Shown here piece after piece: positions 24,801-33,374 of a stretch of DNA of 64,000 nt (the first letter of the stretch is position 1; each line of letters starts with the position of its first letter). Position numbers and translations under genes: made by a program. Below the pieces are notes generated by a model that had not been told where the DNA came from, made no database searches, and worked only from the letters and a program-made list of their open reading frames with translations. The stretch is from Brevundimonas sp. SL130 (GTDB lineage Bacteria > Pseudomonadota > Alphaproteobacteria > Caulobacterales > Caulobacteraceae): contig NZ_CP113064.1 of the NCBI RefSeq assembly GCF_026625805.1, positions 2,644,657-2,708,656 on the forward strand. The letters are read 5' to 3'.

Positions 24801-26429
24801 ATGCCGATTATCGCGACCCTTTCAGAGCAGACGCAACCGGTCGCCCCGTCGACCCTCGGTTGCCAGGTCTTGGCCCGGTTCGAACGCGAACCCGACACTC
24901 TGGTGATCCCTGTCGTCGAGAACGACCGCCCCGTCGGCCTGGTCGAACGCACAGCCTTCCTGCAAAAAATCGCCGGCCGTTTCGGCCACGCCCTTTACGA
25001 CGGTCGCCCCATCACTTTCGCCATGGACCCAGAGCCGGCCGTGGTCGAGGGCGACGTCCAGATGGACGCCTTCTGCGACATCATGCTGAAGGGCGGCCCC
25101 GCCGCCCTGCTGCGCGGCTTCATCGTCACCAAGAACGGCCGCTATCATGGGGTCGGCACCGCCGCCACCCTGCTCAAGGTCGCCACAGACCGCCAGCGTG
25201 CGCACGACGCCCAGATGGCCGACCAGGCCGCCATCCTCGACGACACCCGCGCCCAGGCCCTCGCCGCCGCCCGCGCCAAGAGCCAGTTCCTGGCCATCAT
25301 GAGCCACGAACTGCGCACCCCGATGAACGGCGTGCTCGCCGTCGCCGAACTGCTGCGCCGCCAGCCTCTGAACGCGGCGGCTCAGGCCCACGTCCAGACC
25401 ATCGTCGAGTCTTCCGAAAGCCTGCTGCGCATTCTCCAGGACGCGGTGGACCTATCCAAGGCCGAGGCCGGCGAGCTGGAACTCAGCCCTGCGCCCACCC
25501 CGCTGCGCGCCCTCATGGACGATGTCCAGTCCCTGTGGGAGCCGCGCGCCTCCCAGGACGGCGTGACCCTGATGGTGGGCTACGAAGGCGACACCGAATT
25601 GGCCGCCGTCATCGACGGCGTGCGCCTGAAACAGGTGTTCAACAACCTGATCGGCAATGCGCTGAAATTCGCCCGCAACGGTCTGGTCGAGGCCGGACTC
25701 AAGGCCTGGGTCGAGGGGGATCAGGTCTGCATGGAGGCCCGCGTCCGCGACGACGGCCCCGGCGTGGACGCCGACCGCGTCGATTCCATCTTCGAACCCT
25801 TCGTCCATGGATCCGGCCGCGACGGCGCGGGCCTGGGCCTGTCCATCTGCCGTCAGGTGATCGACCGGATGGGCGGCCGCATCTGGGCCGAGAACAACAA
25901 GGGCCGCGGCGCCACCTTCGCCTTCGACCTGACCGCCCGACGCGCCATCGCCGCCGTCGAGACGCCCTCGAACGTGTCGGACCTGTCCGAACTGAACCTG
26001 CAATCGACCCCGCACATCCTGATCGTCGACGACAACGCCACAAACCGCGTCGTGGCCCAGGCCCTGTGTGAAATGTTCGGCTGCAGCTCCGAACTGGCCG
26101 AAGACGGGCTCGAAGCGCTCCAGGCCGTTCAGGAAAACCGCTACGACCTGATCCTGATGGACATCAAGATGCCGCGCATGGACGGCGTTCAGGCCACCCA
26201 GGCCATCCGCGCCCTGGACGGTCCCGTCAGCCGCATTCCCATCGTCGCCCTGACCGCCAACGCCGATCCCGAAGACGCCAGACACTATCTGTCCGTCGGC
26301 ATGGCGGCCGTGGTCGAAAAGCCGATCAAGCCGGAACGTCTGCGCATGGCCATGAACGCCGCCCTGACCAAGCCCGAACAGGCCGAACGGCGCCAATCCG
26401 CGCCCGCACTCAAGCGCAAGGCGGGCTGA
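24801..26429 (+). CDS. Hybrid sensor histidine kinase with C-terminal receiver domain
   Basis: A 542-residue soluble hybrid kinase. Residues 20-130 form a CBS-like sensor with two related strands (LVIPVVENDRPVGLVERTAF and FIVTKNGRYHGVGTAATLL). A HisKA domain follows with His169 in IMSHELRTPMNGV. The HATPase domain has the N box NNLIGNALKFARNG and G boxes DDGPGVD and GAGLGLSICRQV. The receiver (about 405-520) has Asp454 in LILMDIKMPRMDG and the Lys in VVEKPIKPERL. No membrane helix is seen, so it senses an internal signal. The partner phosphotransferase is not in the window. Confidence 0.93.
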   Translation: MPIIATLSEQTQPVAPSTLGCQVLARFEREPDTLVIPVVENDRPVGLVERTAFLQKIAGRFGHALYDGRPITFAMDPEPAVVEGDVQMDAFCDIMLKGGPAALLRGFIVTKNGRYHGVGTAATLLKVATDRQRAHDAQMADQAAILDDTRAQALAAARAKSQFLAIMSHELRTPMNGVLAVAELLRRQPLNAAAQAHVQTIVESSESLLRILQDAVDLSKAEAGELELSPAPTPLRALMDDVQSLWEPRASQDGVTLMVGYEGDTELAAVIDGVRLKQVFNNLIGNALKFARNGLVEAGLKAWVEGDQVCMEARVRDDGPGVDADRVDSIFEPFVHGSGRDGAGLGLSICRQVIDRMGGRIWAENNKGRGATFAFDLTARRAIAAVETPSNVSDLSELNLQSTPHILIVDDNATNRVVAQALCEMFGCSSELAEDGLEALQAVQENRYDLILMDIKMPRMDGVQATQAIRALDGPVSRIPIVALTANADPEDARHYLSVGMAAVVEKPIKPERLRMAMNAALTKPEQAERRQSAPALKRKAG

Positions 26430-26436
26430 CCCGCCT

Positions 26437-27468
26437 TCAGTCCGGCTGGACCTCCAGCGTCTCTTCGTCCTCCTCGTCGTACCCGACCAGGCGCAGCGCC
26501 CGCGCCCTCTGGCCGTTCAACTCGGCCCAGCGCAGCAGCCCCTCTTCGCGGCCATGGGTGATCCACACTTCGTCCGGCTTCAACTCCTCGAAGGTGGTGA
26601 TCAGCTCGCCCCAGTCGGCGTGGTCCGAGATTACCAGCGGCAGCTCCACCCCCTTCTGACGCGCCCGCGCCCGCACACCCATCCAGCCGGAGGCGAAGGC
26701 CGTCACCGGATCGGCGAAACTGCGCGCCCACCGGTCCTGGATCGCCGACGGCGGGGCGATCACCACCTCGCCGCCCAAGGCTCCCTTGCCCAGCCCCCGC
26801 GCCGGCAGGATCGGCCCCAGGGCGATCCCCTCGCGTTCATACAGGGCGTTCAGCCGCTCCATCGCCCCGTGGACATAGATCGGCCGGTCCCACCCCGCCT
26901 CGCGCAGGCTCATGATGATCCGCTGCGCCTTGCCCAGGGCGTAGGCGCCGACCAGATGCGCCCGCTCCGGGAACTGGCCCAGCGACTGCACCAGCCGCGC
27001 GACCTCCTCCTCGGCCGGCGGATGGCGGAACACCGGCAGGCCGAAGGTCGCCTCCGAAATGAAGACGTGACAGGGCGTGGGCTCGAACGCCGGACAGGTC
27101 GGATCGCGTCGGCGCTTGTAGTCGCCTGACACCACCATGGTCAGGCCCTTCCACCTCACCTCGACCTGGGCCGAGCCCAACACATGGCCGGCCGGGACCA
27201 GCCTCAGGTCCACGCCGTTGATTGCAGAGGCCTCGCCGTATTCGACCGCCTGCTCCCGCCCGGCGAACGCCACGCCGTATCGTTCGGCCATGATGGCCAG
27301 GGTCTGGCGCGTGGCCAGGACCGCGCCATGCCCCGCCCGCGCATGGTCCGAATGGCCGTGGGTGATCACCGCCCGATCCACCGGCCGCACCGGATCGACG
27401 TAGAAATCCCCCGGCGGGCAGTACAGGCCGGCGGGCGTGGGGTGCAGCAGATCTTCAGGTCGGATCAT
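26437..27468 (-). CDS. Ligase-associated DNA exonuclease-type MBL protein (beta-CASP-like)
   Basis: A 343-residue metallo-beta-lactamase-fold protein of the mRNA-end-processing-factor/SNM1-like type (ligase-associated exonuclease family). The zinc motif is VITHGHSDHARAGHG near residue 35, followed by PAGHVLGSAQVEV, VVSGDYKRRRDPTC and the late SDHADWGELI and ITHGREEGLL. The start at 27468 (MIRPEDLLHPTPAG) is chosen by homology; the longer frame has no family sequence. In many bacteria this protein is encoded beside an Lhr helicase and an ATP-dependent ligase; neither is here. It is convergent with the kinase gene, seven bases apart. Confidence 0.87.
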   Translation of the reverse strand: MIRPEDLLHPTPAGLYCPPGDFYVDPVRPVDRAVITHGHSDHARAGHGAVLATRQTLAIMAERYGVAFAGREQAVEYGEASAINGVDLRLVPAGHVLGSAQVEVRWKGLTMVVSGDYKRRRDPTCPAFEPTPCHVFISEATFGLPVFRHPPAEEEVARLVQSLGQFPERAHLVGAYALGKAQRIIMSLREAGWDRPIYVHGAMERLNALYEREGIALGPILPARGLGKGALGGEVVIAPPSAIQDRWARSFADPVTAFASGWMGVRARARQKGVELPLVISDHADWGELITTFEELKPDEVWITHGREEGLLRWAELNGQRARALRLVGYDEEDEETLEVQPD

Positions 27469-27547
27469 GGGACCGTAACGCTCTCGACGTTGTCGGGTCC
27501 CCCCTCCATACAGGAGACGATCATCGGCTTCACGGACGTCCGTTCGC

Positions 27548-28000
27548 ATGCACGACAGTTTCGTCGACACCATCCTGCCCCAGCTCGCGGCGGGGGCGGC
27601 CCACACCGGGGCCCTGGGCTTCAGCTTCGACGGGCTGCACGACGGCGAGCCCCGTATCCGCGTCCCCTGGCGCGAAGACCTGGTCGGAGATCCGGACACA
27701 GGCGTCCTGGCCGGCGGCCTCGTCACCACCCTGCTCGACCATATCGGCGGCCTGGCGGTCTGGACGGCCATGGACGAGTTCCAGCCCGTCGCCACCCTGG
27801 ACTTGCGGGTGGACTATATGCGCGCCGCCCATCCGCGCAGGGACCTGCTGGCCCAGGCGAAATGCTATCGTCTGACGCCGACCATCGCCTTCGTCCGCGC
27901 CTGGGCCTTCGAGGTCGATCCGTCGGACCCGGTCGCCGCCGCCCAGTCCGCCTATGTGCTGAACCGCACGCGCGTCGCGCGAGACGAGGTTGCAGCATGA
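27548..28000 (+). CDS. PaaI-family hotdog thioesterase (first of two)
   Basis: A 150-residue single-hotdog protein. The catalytic region reads TGVLAGGLVTTLLDHIGGLA, with the strand VATLDLRVDYMRAAHPRRDL and the terminal TRVARDEVA. PaaI proteins hydrolyse aromatic or short-chain acyl-CoA thioesters. It overlaps the next hotdog gene by four bases (ATGA), so the two are coupled and may form a hetero-oligomer. Confidence 0.85.
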   Translation: MHDSFVDTILPQLAAGAAHTGALGFSFDGLHDGEPRIRVPWREDLVGDPDTGVLAGGLVTTLLDHIGGLAVWTAMDEFQPVATLDLRVDYMRAAHPRRDLLAQAKCYRLTPTIAFVRAWAFEVDPSDPVAAAQSAYVLNRTRVARDEVAA

Positions 28001-28389
28001 GCGACCTTCTCGACCGCATCCCCTACGCCCGGTTCCTGAACCTTCAGACCCTGGTCAGCGGCGACGAGATCACCGTCATCCTGCCCTTCGCCGACCGGCT
28101 GATCGGCAACCCCATGCTGCCGGCCCTGCACGGCGGCTCGACGGCGGCCCTGCTCGAGATGACGGCCATGGCCCAGGTCGCCCTGGCCTTCCCCAGCCCG
28201 CGCCTGCCGCGCCCGATCAATGTCACCGTCGCCTATCTGCGCACCGGCCGCCCGATCGACGTCTTCGCCCGCGCCAGCATCAGCCGCGCCGGCCGCCGCG
28301 TCGCCCACGTCCAGGCCGAGGCCTGGCAGGAGGCCCGCAGCCAGCCCATCGCCTCCCTCACCGCCCATTTTCTTCTGGACAATCTCTAG
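27997..28389 (+). CDS. PaaI-family hotdog thioesterase (second of two)
   Basis: A 130-residue single-hotdog protein. The start at 27997 is fixed by the ATGA overlap with the gene before it. The active-site region is LPALHGGSTAALLEMTAMAQ, followed by PRPINVTVAYLRTGRPIDVF and GRRVAHVQAEAWQEARSQPI. It is a paralogue of the first gene but only distantly similar. Tandem hotdog genes like this are frequent in Caulobacterales. The acyl substrate is unknown. Confidence 0.85.
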   Translation: MSDLLDRIPYARFLNLQTLVSGDEITVILPFADRLIGNPMLPALHGGSTAALLEMTAMAQVALAFPSPRLPRPINVTVAYLRTGRPIDVFARASISRAGRRVAHVQAEAWQEARSQPIASLTAHFLLDNL

Positions 28390-28471
28390 GGATTTCCAAG
28401 CGCTCCGCCGCAACCCGCCAAAGCTTTACAAGACAAGGATCGCCGAACACCGGACGCCGCCACGCTTTTGC

Positions 28472-28517
28472 TTAAAAGGTTAACAAGACTCTATCGGATA
28501 TGGTTAAGCCGTGTTAA
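28472..28517. promoter_or_regulatory. Cluster of TTAA words, CtrA-like, before a hypothetical gene
   Basis: Four TTAA tetramers lie within 46 bases: 28472-28475, 28480-28483, 28504-28507 and 28514-28517. One is part of TTAACCAT on the minus strand (28500-28507), a known short CtrA motif. The spacings (four and six bases) do not match the classical seven. The surrounding 168-base gap (28390-28557) has a clearly lower GC than the genes around it, as promoters do here. Confidence 0.35.
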
Positions 28518-28557
28518 GATTCATCCATTGTAAACCTTAGTTTGAGGGGCTTTTCTA

Positions 28558-28908
28558 ATGGAACGGACTGAAGTCATCGCCAGCGTCGCTGGTGATCTGC
28601 ACGCGACTGAACACGCCATCGACGCCGCCATCACCCAGGCGACCGTTCTGGTGCAATCCTTCATCGGCGCCCGCGCCGCCCTCTCGCTTTCGCCCGTCGC
28701 CGCCACGGCGTCGCAAGCCAAGGCCATGGAAACCATCGCCGCCCTTGCCGCCGCGCGCGAATCCATCGTCGCCTGCCACGCCGAGCTCCAAAAAGACCAC
28801 CGCCGCATGGGCTTCGGAACCTACGCCATCGGCCCCGTGGCCAAGCCCGACGATTGGCTCGACCCGAAGGAAGCGCGTTCCACAAACCATCTCCGCTCGG
28901 TTGGATGA
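28558..28908 (+). CDS. Hypothetical protein, 116 residues, helical
   Basis: The protein begins MERTEVIASVAGDLHATEHA. It is predicted to be almost wholly helical up to residue 80 (IDAAITQATVLVQSFIGARA, then AKAMETIAALAAARESIVAC), followed by a short tail (GFGTYAIGPVAKPDDWLDP). No signal peptide or domain that I recognise. Its promoter region is AT-richer and contains CtrA-like words, so cell-cycle control is possible. Codon use resembles the neighbours. Confidence 0.7.
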   Translation: MERTEVIASVAGDLHATEHAIDAAITQATVLVQSFIGARAALSLSPVAATASQAKAMETIAALAAARESIVACHAELQKDHRRMGFGTYAIGPVAKPDDWLDPKEARSTNHLRSVG

Positions 28909-28997
28909 ATTCGTGGTAAGCCTAGCAAACTGACATTTCCGCTTAACCGGAATTGCGTCATGTTCGCCCTCGTGCACACAGCGCGGGGGCGATTTGC

Positions 28998-29444
28998 ATG
29001 TTGAACGTAGGTTATGCGATCGCGGGCGCGATCTTTATGGTCGCCATGGTCCTGTTTGCTTTCCTGAAGGGCGGGAGCCGCGAAAAGATCGGCGCCGGTT
29101 ATCTCATCCTCGCCTGGTTCACGTCTCTACTTGTTCAAGAAGACAATGATTTTCGAGGCATGCCAATCGGCATGTTTGTGATCGATCTCTTCTCTCTTGC
29201 CTTTTTCGCAGCCCTCGCTTGGCGCGCACCCCAGTCCTGGCCCGTATGGGTGACAGGCCTGCAACTGATCACCGTCATGGGCCACATCATGATCTTGACC
29301 ATGAAGACAGCGCCCATCACGTCACTCTACACGGTCATGAACCTCATCGGCTATCTCATCATAGGCTTTATCGGCGTCGGCACCTTCTGGGTTTGGCAAG
29401 ACCACAAGGCCGCCGCCGAGTATGAGCAACGAACAGCTAGGTAG
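28998..29444 (+). CDS. Small integral membrane protein, four helices
   Basis: A 148-residue protein from the ATG at 28998. Four hydrophobic segments are seen: VGYAIAGAIFMVAMVLFAF, MFVIDLFSLAFFAALAW, VTGLQLITVMGHIMILTM and LIGYLIIGFIGVGTFWVW. The last part is charged. The base composition is lower in GC than its neighbours. I do not recognise the family. It may be a lone membrane protein of unknown role. Confidence 0.7.
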   Translation: MLNVGYAIAGAIFMVAMVLFAFLKGGSREKIGAGYLILAWFTSLLVQEDNDFRGMPIGMFVIDLFSLAFFAALAWRAPQSWPVWVTGLQLITVMGHIMILTMKTAPITSLYTVMNLIGYLIIGFIGVGTFWVWQDHKAAAEYEQRTAR

Positions 29445-29496
29445 ATATTCCTAACGCCTTCCCCTAAACTCCCGCCGACTCACTGTCGGGATCCCC

Positions 29497-30126
29497 ATGC
29501 CCCTGTCGCACGCCAAGCTGTGGAAAGCCGTGGACGCCCTGGCGCGGCGCGAGGGGTTGTCGCCGTCGGGGTTGGCGCGGCGGGCGGGGCTGGATGCGAC
29601 CAGTTTCAATCCGTCGAAACGGTTCGGCGCCGGCGATCCGCCGCGCCCCCGCTGGCCCTCGACCGAGAGCATGACCCTGATCCTTCAGGCGACAGGCGTC
29701 TCCCTGGCCCAGTTCGCGGCCCTGGCCGACGACGCGCCGGCGTCGAGCGTGCCGATGCTGGGCCTGGCCCGCGCGGGTCTGGACGGCTTCTTCGACGATG
29801 CCGGCCTGCCGACCGGCGACGGCTGGGACCAGACCGACCTGCCCCAGGTCACCCCCACCACCTTCAGCCTGAGGATCAGCGGGGATTCGATGGCGCCCCT
29901 GTACCGCGAGGGCGACCGCGTCATCGTCGACCGGGGCGACCCCGCCGTGAGGCGCGGCGACCGGGTCGTGGCTCGCCTGACCTCGGGCGAGGTCGTGGCC
30001 AAGGAGCTGACGGCCCTCACCGCCCGCGCCGCCACCCTGTCCTCCATCAACCCCGACTATCCGTCCCGCGTCGTGCCCCGGCGCGAGATCGAATGGATAG
30101 CGCGCATCCTGTGGGTCAGCCAGTAG
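29497..30126 (+). CDS. LexA-like transcriptional regulator, S24 peptidase family
   Basis: A 209-residue repressor-like protein. The N-terminal region is an HTH (LWKAVDALARREGLSPSGLA, RRAGLDATSFNPSKRF). The S24 domain has the catalytic Ser in SLRISGDSMAPLYREGDRVI and the Lys in TSGEVVAKELTALTA. A possible cleavage site is Ala-Gly in MLGLARAGLDGFFDDAG. Such proteins act like phage CI or LexA, being cleaved after a RecA signal. No prophage genes are nearby, so this is a chromosomal regulator. Its targets are unknown. Confidence 0.88.
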   Translation: MPLSHAKLWKAVDALARREGLSPSGLARRAGLDATSFNPSKRFGAGDPPRPRWPSTESMTLILQATGVSLAQFAALADDAPASSVPMLGLARAGLDGFFDDAGLPTGDGWDQTDLPQVTPTTFSLRISGDSMAPLYREGDRVIVDRGDPAVRRGDRVVARLTSGEVVAKELTALTARAATLSSINPDYPSRVVPRREIEWIARILWVSQ

Positions 30127-30128
30127 AA

Positions 30129-30156
30129 GGCCCCGCCCGGCGAACCGGACGGGGCC
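30129..30156. terminator. Strong GC hairpin between convergent genes
   Basis: GGCCCCGCCCGG pairs with CCGGACGGGGCC around CGAA, with one mismatch, just after the S24 gene stop. There is no T-tract on the plus strand; TTCT follows on the minus strand. It could stop transcription of either convergent gene. Confidence 0.6.
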
Positions 30157-30261
30157 AGAGGCTCCAACGGCGAACCGCGAGCCTTGCGACTGTCCCGGCG
30201 GCGGGAACTGGACGGGGCGTGAACGGCCCCGCCGCCGAAACGGTCTTTCGAAAAGCGACCC

Positions 30262-30732
30262 TTAGCGGGTCACATAGTTGGCGTTGACCCAACCGCCGCC
30301 GGCGATCTGGATCCAGTCGCCTTGCGAGGCGACGGCCGTGAACTGTTGGCCGGCCGACAGGCTGCCCGCCTGACGGAAGCCAGTGCCGGGGCCGCTGCGG
30401 ATGCGCAGGTTCGCGCCGGCGCGATAGGTATTGGCGTTGGCCTGGGCCGCGGCGCGGGTGCGTTGCTGGTTGCAGCCGATATAGGAACCGGCCGCCGCGC
30501 CGGCGCCGGCGCCGACCACGGTCCCGGCCGTCCGCTCGTTACGCGCCAGGTTCGACCCGACCACGCCGCCGACCACGGCGCCGATCAGGGCGCCCGCGCG
30601 CTGGCGACCGCCGGGGGCGTCGCAGTTGGTCACGCCATTGGCCTGGGCCTGGGCGGCCATAGGGGCGGCGGTCACCAGGGCGGCCAGAGCCGCAGCCGTG
30701 GCCAGACCCGTCTTCAGAAACTTGCTCGACAT
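30262..30732 (-). CDS. Secreted glycine-zipper and bacterial SH3 domain protein
   Basis: A 156-residue exported protein from the ATG at 30732. The signal peptide is MSSKFLKTGLATAAALAALV and ends AAQAQA. A glycine zipper follows (GALIGAVVGGVVGSNLARNE, then VVGAGAGAAAGSYIGCNQQ), which usually inserts into or spans a membrane. The C-terminal part is a small SH3-type domain (ANLRIRSGPGTGFRQAGSLS, AGQQFTAVASQGDWIQIAGG, GWVNANYVTR). Such proteins bind peptidoglycan or other wall parts. A start six codons upstream (30750) is possible. Confidence 0.85.
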   Translation of the reverse strand: MSSKFLKTGLATAAALAALVTAAPMAAQAQANGVTNCDAPGGRQRAGALIGAVVGGVVGSNLARNERTAGTVVGAGAGAAAGSYIGCNQQRTRAAAQANANTYRAGANLRIRSGPGTGFRQAGSLSAGQQFTAVASQGDWIQIAGGGWVNANYVTR

Positions 30733-30821
30733 CACTGTATCTCCTGTCATCGGGTTTGCCGATGAGGAGACAATGCCGGGCCGAACCTGAAGGCTCCCGG
30801 AGCTTCGCCGTTATTTTCGGT

Positions 30822-31199
30822 TCATCTTAGGGGCCGCAGCGCGCGTCGGCGTTCGATCAATCGGCGCGCGGCCTCTATGTCGCGCTCGACCAGGTGCTTT
30901 CGTCGCACGAACTGAAAGTCCATCACCCGGGCCCACAGGTGCAACAGCCGATCCTGGGTGACGAAGACCGTGAACGCCTCCACCTCCGGCGGTGGCCCCC
31001 AAGCCTCGGACAGCTGGGCCAGATGCTGGGTTCCGGCGTCGTCGGGCAAGGGCTCGCATTCGACGATCCAGTCCCAGCCGCACAGCTCCGGACGTGCGGC
31101 GATCAACCCCAGGAGCACGGCCAGAATTCTATCCGCCGCGCCGCCTGAGACGAGGTCCATCCACAAGATCCGCGCCTGCTCGTCGATTTCGTACCGCAC
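30822..31199 (-). CDS. Hypothetical protein, 125 residues
   Basis: The GTG at 31199 is taken as start because GGGGAGGCG precedes it. The protein begins VRYEIDEQARILWMDLVSGG, with AADRILAVLLGLIAARPELC and WDWIVECEPLPDDAGTQHLA, and ends in a basic helix (ARRLIERRRALRPLR). It resembles short STAS-like or PAS-like alpha/beta proteins of alphaproteobacteria, but I cannot name the family. No signal peptide or membrane helix. Confidence 0.6.
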   Translation of the reverse strand: MRYEIDEQARILWMDLVSGGAADRILAVLLGLIAARPELCGWDWIVECEPLPDDAGTQHLAQLSEAWGPPPEVEAFTVFVTQDRLLHLWARVMDFQFVRRKHLVERDIEAARRLIERRRALRPLR

Positions 31200-31259
31200 G
31201 TCGCCTCCCCGGCCACGCCCACATACCACCGCGTTACAGTTAAGAAATATTACCCGACG

Positions 31260-32933
31260 TCAAGCTTGCGTCAGTTCGCCGCGCGCCCCCGCCTCGATCA
31301 GGTCTATGGTCTGCGGCAGGCCGTAGATGGCCGCGAACGAACCGAAGCGCGGCCCCTGCGACGCGCCCAGCAGCACCTCGTACAGCGCCCCGAACCAGGC
31401 CCGCAGCGGCTCGAACTCATGCGCCTTGCCCACCGCATAGACCTCGTTCTGGATCAGCTCGCCGTCCGTAGTGTCGGCCGGCAGGGCCTTCAGCCGTTCG
31501 GCCAAGTCCAGCAGCGCCGCCTTCTCCTTGTCGTCCGGCAGTCGGTACGACTTCGAGGGCTTCACGAAGTCCTCGTAATAGTTCAGCGCCCGGTCCATCA
31601 GCTGGTCCAGCAGGGGCTCGTTCTGCGGCGTCGCCTCCGGCAGATATTTGGCGAAATAGGCCCACAGCTGGTCCTTGGTCGAGGCGTTGGCCACCCCCAC
31701 CAGGTTCAGCAGCAGCGCAAACGACACCGGCGAGGTATGGGTCGGCGGTTCACCCGCATGGATCGACCAGACCGCATTGTCGATCCGCTTGGCCGGCTCC
31801 TGGGTCTTGTAGCTCTCGATGAAGGCCAGATAGTCGTCGATGGCGCGGGGAATGACGTTGAAGTGCAGGCTCTTGGCCGACTTCGGCGACTGGAACATGT
31901 ACCAGCTCAGACTCTCCGGCGTGCCGTAGCGCAGCCATTCGTCCATCGTCAGGCCGTTGCCCTTGGACTTGGAGATCTTCTTGCCTTCGATATCCAGGAA
32001 CAGTTCATAGTTGAACCCTTCCGGCGGCGTGCCGCCCAGGGCGCGACAGATCTTGCCGCTCTCGCGCACGCTCTCGATCAGGTCCTTGCCCGACATCTCG
32101 TAGTCGACGTCCAGCGCGACCCAGCGCATGGCCCAGTCCGGCTTCCACTGCAGCTTCACATGGCCGCCCGTGACCGGCAGCTCGGTGCGTCCGCCGGCTG
32201 GGTCGTCGAAGACGATGGTCCCCGTCTCGACGTTCCGCTCCAGCGTCGGAACCTGCAACACATGGCCCGTGATCGGGCTGACCGGCAGGAAGGGCGAATA
32301 GGTCGCCCGCCGCTCTTCGCCCAGGGTCGGCAGCATGATGGCCATGACCGCGTCGAACCGCTCCAGCAGGGTCAACAGGGTCGCGTCGAATGCGCCGGAC
32401 TTGTAGGTCTCGGTCGAGCTCATGAACTCATAGTCAAAGCCGAACCCGTCCAGAAACACCCTCAGCCGCGCATTATTGTGCGCCCCGAAACTGTCGTGCG
32501 TGCCGAACGGATCGCGCACCCGCGTCAGCGACAGGTTCAGGTCCTCGCGCAGCATCTCCGGGTTCGGCACGCCTTCCGGCACCTTTCTCAGCCCGTCCAT
32601 GTCGTCGCTGAAGGCGATCAGTCGCGTGCGCCAGTGGTCGCCGGTCAGCGCCCGGAAGGCGTTGCGCACCATGGTGGTCCGCGCCACCTCGCCGAAGGTG
32701 CCCATGTGCGGCAGACCCGATGGGCCATAACCGGTCTCCAGCACCACCGGCCGGCGCAGGGCCTCGAACTTCGCCAGGGCCTCGTCGGCCTTGCCCGCAT
32801 CGATCAGCGCCCGCGCCTCGGCTCGCTCGCTTTCGCCCAGCCGCTTTTTCAGAACATGGGCCAGCAGATTGCGAGCTTGTTCGAACGGCCAGGACTTGGC
32901 CTCACGGGCGAGGGTTTCGAGGTTCTGAAGCAT
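31260..32933 (-). CDS. lysK: Lysyl-tRNA synthetase, class I
   Basis: A 557-residue class I LysRS, the type found in archaea and in a few bacteria including many alphaproteobacteria, rather than the class II enzyme of most bacteria. The HIGH-like motif is ETGYGPSGLPHMGTFGEVAR and the KMSKS-like loop is GKKISKSKGNGLTMDEWLRY. The C-terminal helical anticodon-binding region is complete. It charges tRNA-Lys, whose wobble base is thiolated by MnmA in this window. The gene stands alone. Confidence 0.95.
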   Translation of the reverse strand: MLQNLETLAREAKSWPFEQARNLLAHVLKKRLGESERAEARALIDAGKADEALAKFEALRRPVVLETGYGPSGLPHMGTFGEVARTTMVRNAFRALTGDHWRTRLIAFSDDMDGLRKVPEGVPNPEMLREDLNLSLTRVRDPFGTHDSFGAHNNARLRVFLDGFGFDYEFMSSTETYKSGAFDATLLTLLERFDAVMAIMLPTLGEERRATYSPFLPVSPITGHVLQVPTLERNVETGTIVFDDPAGGRTELPVTGGHVKLQWKPDWAMRWVALDVDYEMSGKDLIESVRESGKICRALGGTPPEGFNYELFLDIEGKKISKSKGNGLTMDEWLRYGTPESLSWYMFQSPKSAKSLHFNVIPRAIDDYLAFIESYKTQEPAKRIDNAVWSIHAGEPPTHTSPVSFALLLNLVGVANASTKDQLWAYFAKYLPEATPQNEPLLDQLMDRALNYYEDFVKPSKSYRLPDDKEKAALLDLAERLKALPADTTDGELIQNEVYAVGKAHEFEPLRAWFGALYEVLLGASQGPRFGSFAAIYGLPQTIDLIEAGARGELTQA

Positions 32934-32988
32934 GGCGGCGGTTTGCAGTCTGCAAACCGCCGGGTCAACCGCCTTATCCCCCGCCCCG

Positions 32989-33333
32989 TCAGCCCCTGGC
33001 GGCGATGACGATCACCTCGACCTTGTAGTCCGGCGAGGCCAGCCGGCTCTCGCCCGTGGCGCGGGCCGGCGGATTGGCCGTGTCGACCCAGGCGTCCCAG
33101 ACGCTGTTCATCGCGTCGAAATCGGCGATATCGGCCAGCCAGATCTGGGCCATTAGGATCTTGGACTTGTCACTGCCCGCCTGGGCCAGCAGGGCGTCGA
33201 CCTCGGCCAGCGCCGTCTTCGTCTGGGCGATCACATCATCGCCGGGCTCTCCGACCTGGCCGGCCAGATAGACGGTGTCGCCGTGAACCACGGCTTCGCT
33301 CATACGGGCGCCGGGCTGGATGCGGGTGATCAT
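32989..33333 (-). CDS. RidA (YjgF/YER057c/UK114) family protein
   Basis: A 114-residue protein of full family length. MSEAVVHGDTVYLAGQVGEP, the catalytic-pocket segments LMAQIWLADIADFDAMNSVW, then NPPARATGESRLASPDYKVE with the conserved Arg are present. RidA proteins hydrolyse reactive enamines and imines made by pyridoxal enzymes. It is preceded by lysK 55 bases away but is not obviously coupled. Confidence 0.9.
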   Translation of the reverse strand: MITRIQPGARMSEAVVHGDTVYLAGQVGEPGDDVIAQTKTALAEVDALLAQAGSDKSKILMAQIWLADIADFDAMNSVWDAWVDTANPPARATGESRLASPDYKVEVIVIAARG

Positions 33334-33374
33334 GGGGAGGGCTCCTGATTATTTGGCGCTCTCGCCATACACCG

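Noticed and set aside
31266..33008. A 580-codon frame opposite lysK
   Set aside because: Shadow of the LysRS gene; low-complexity composition and no recognisable protein.
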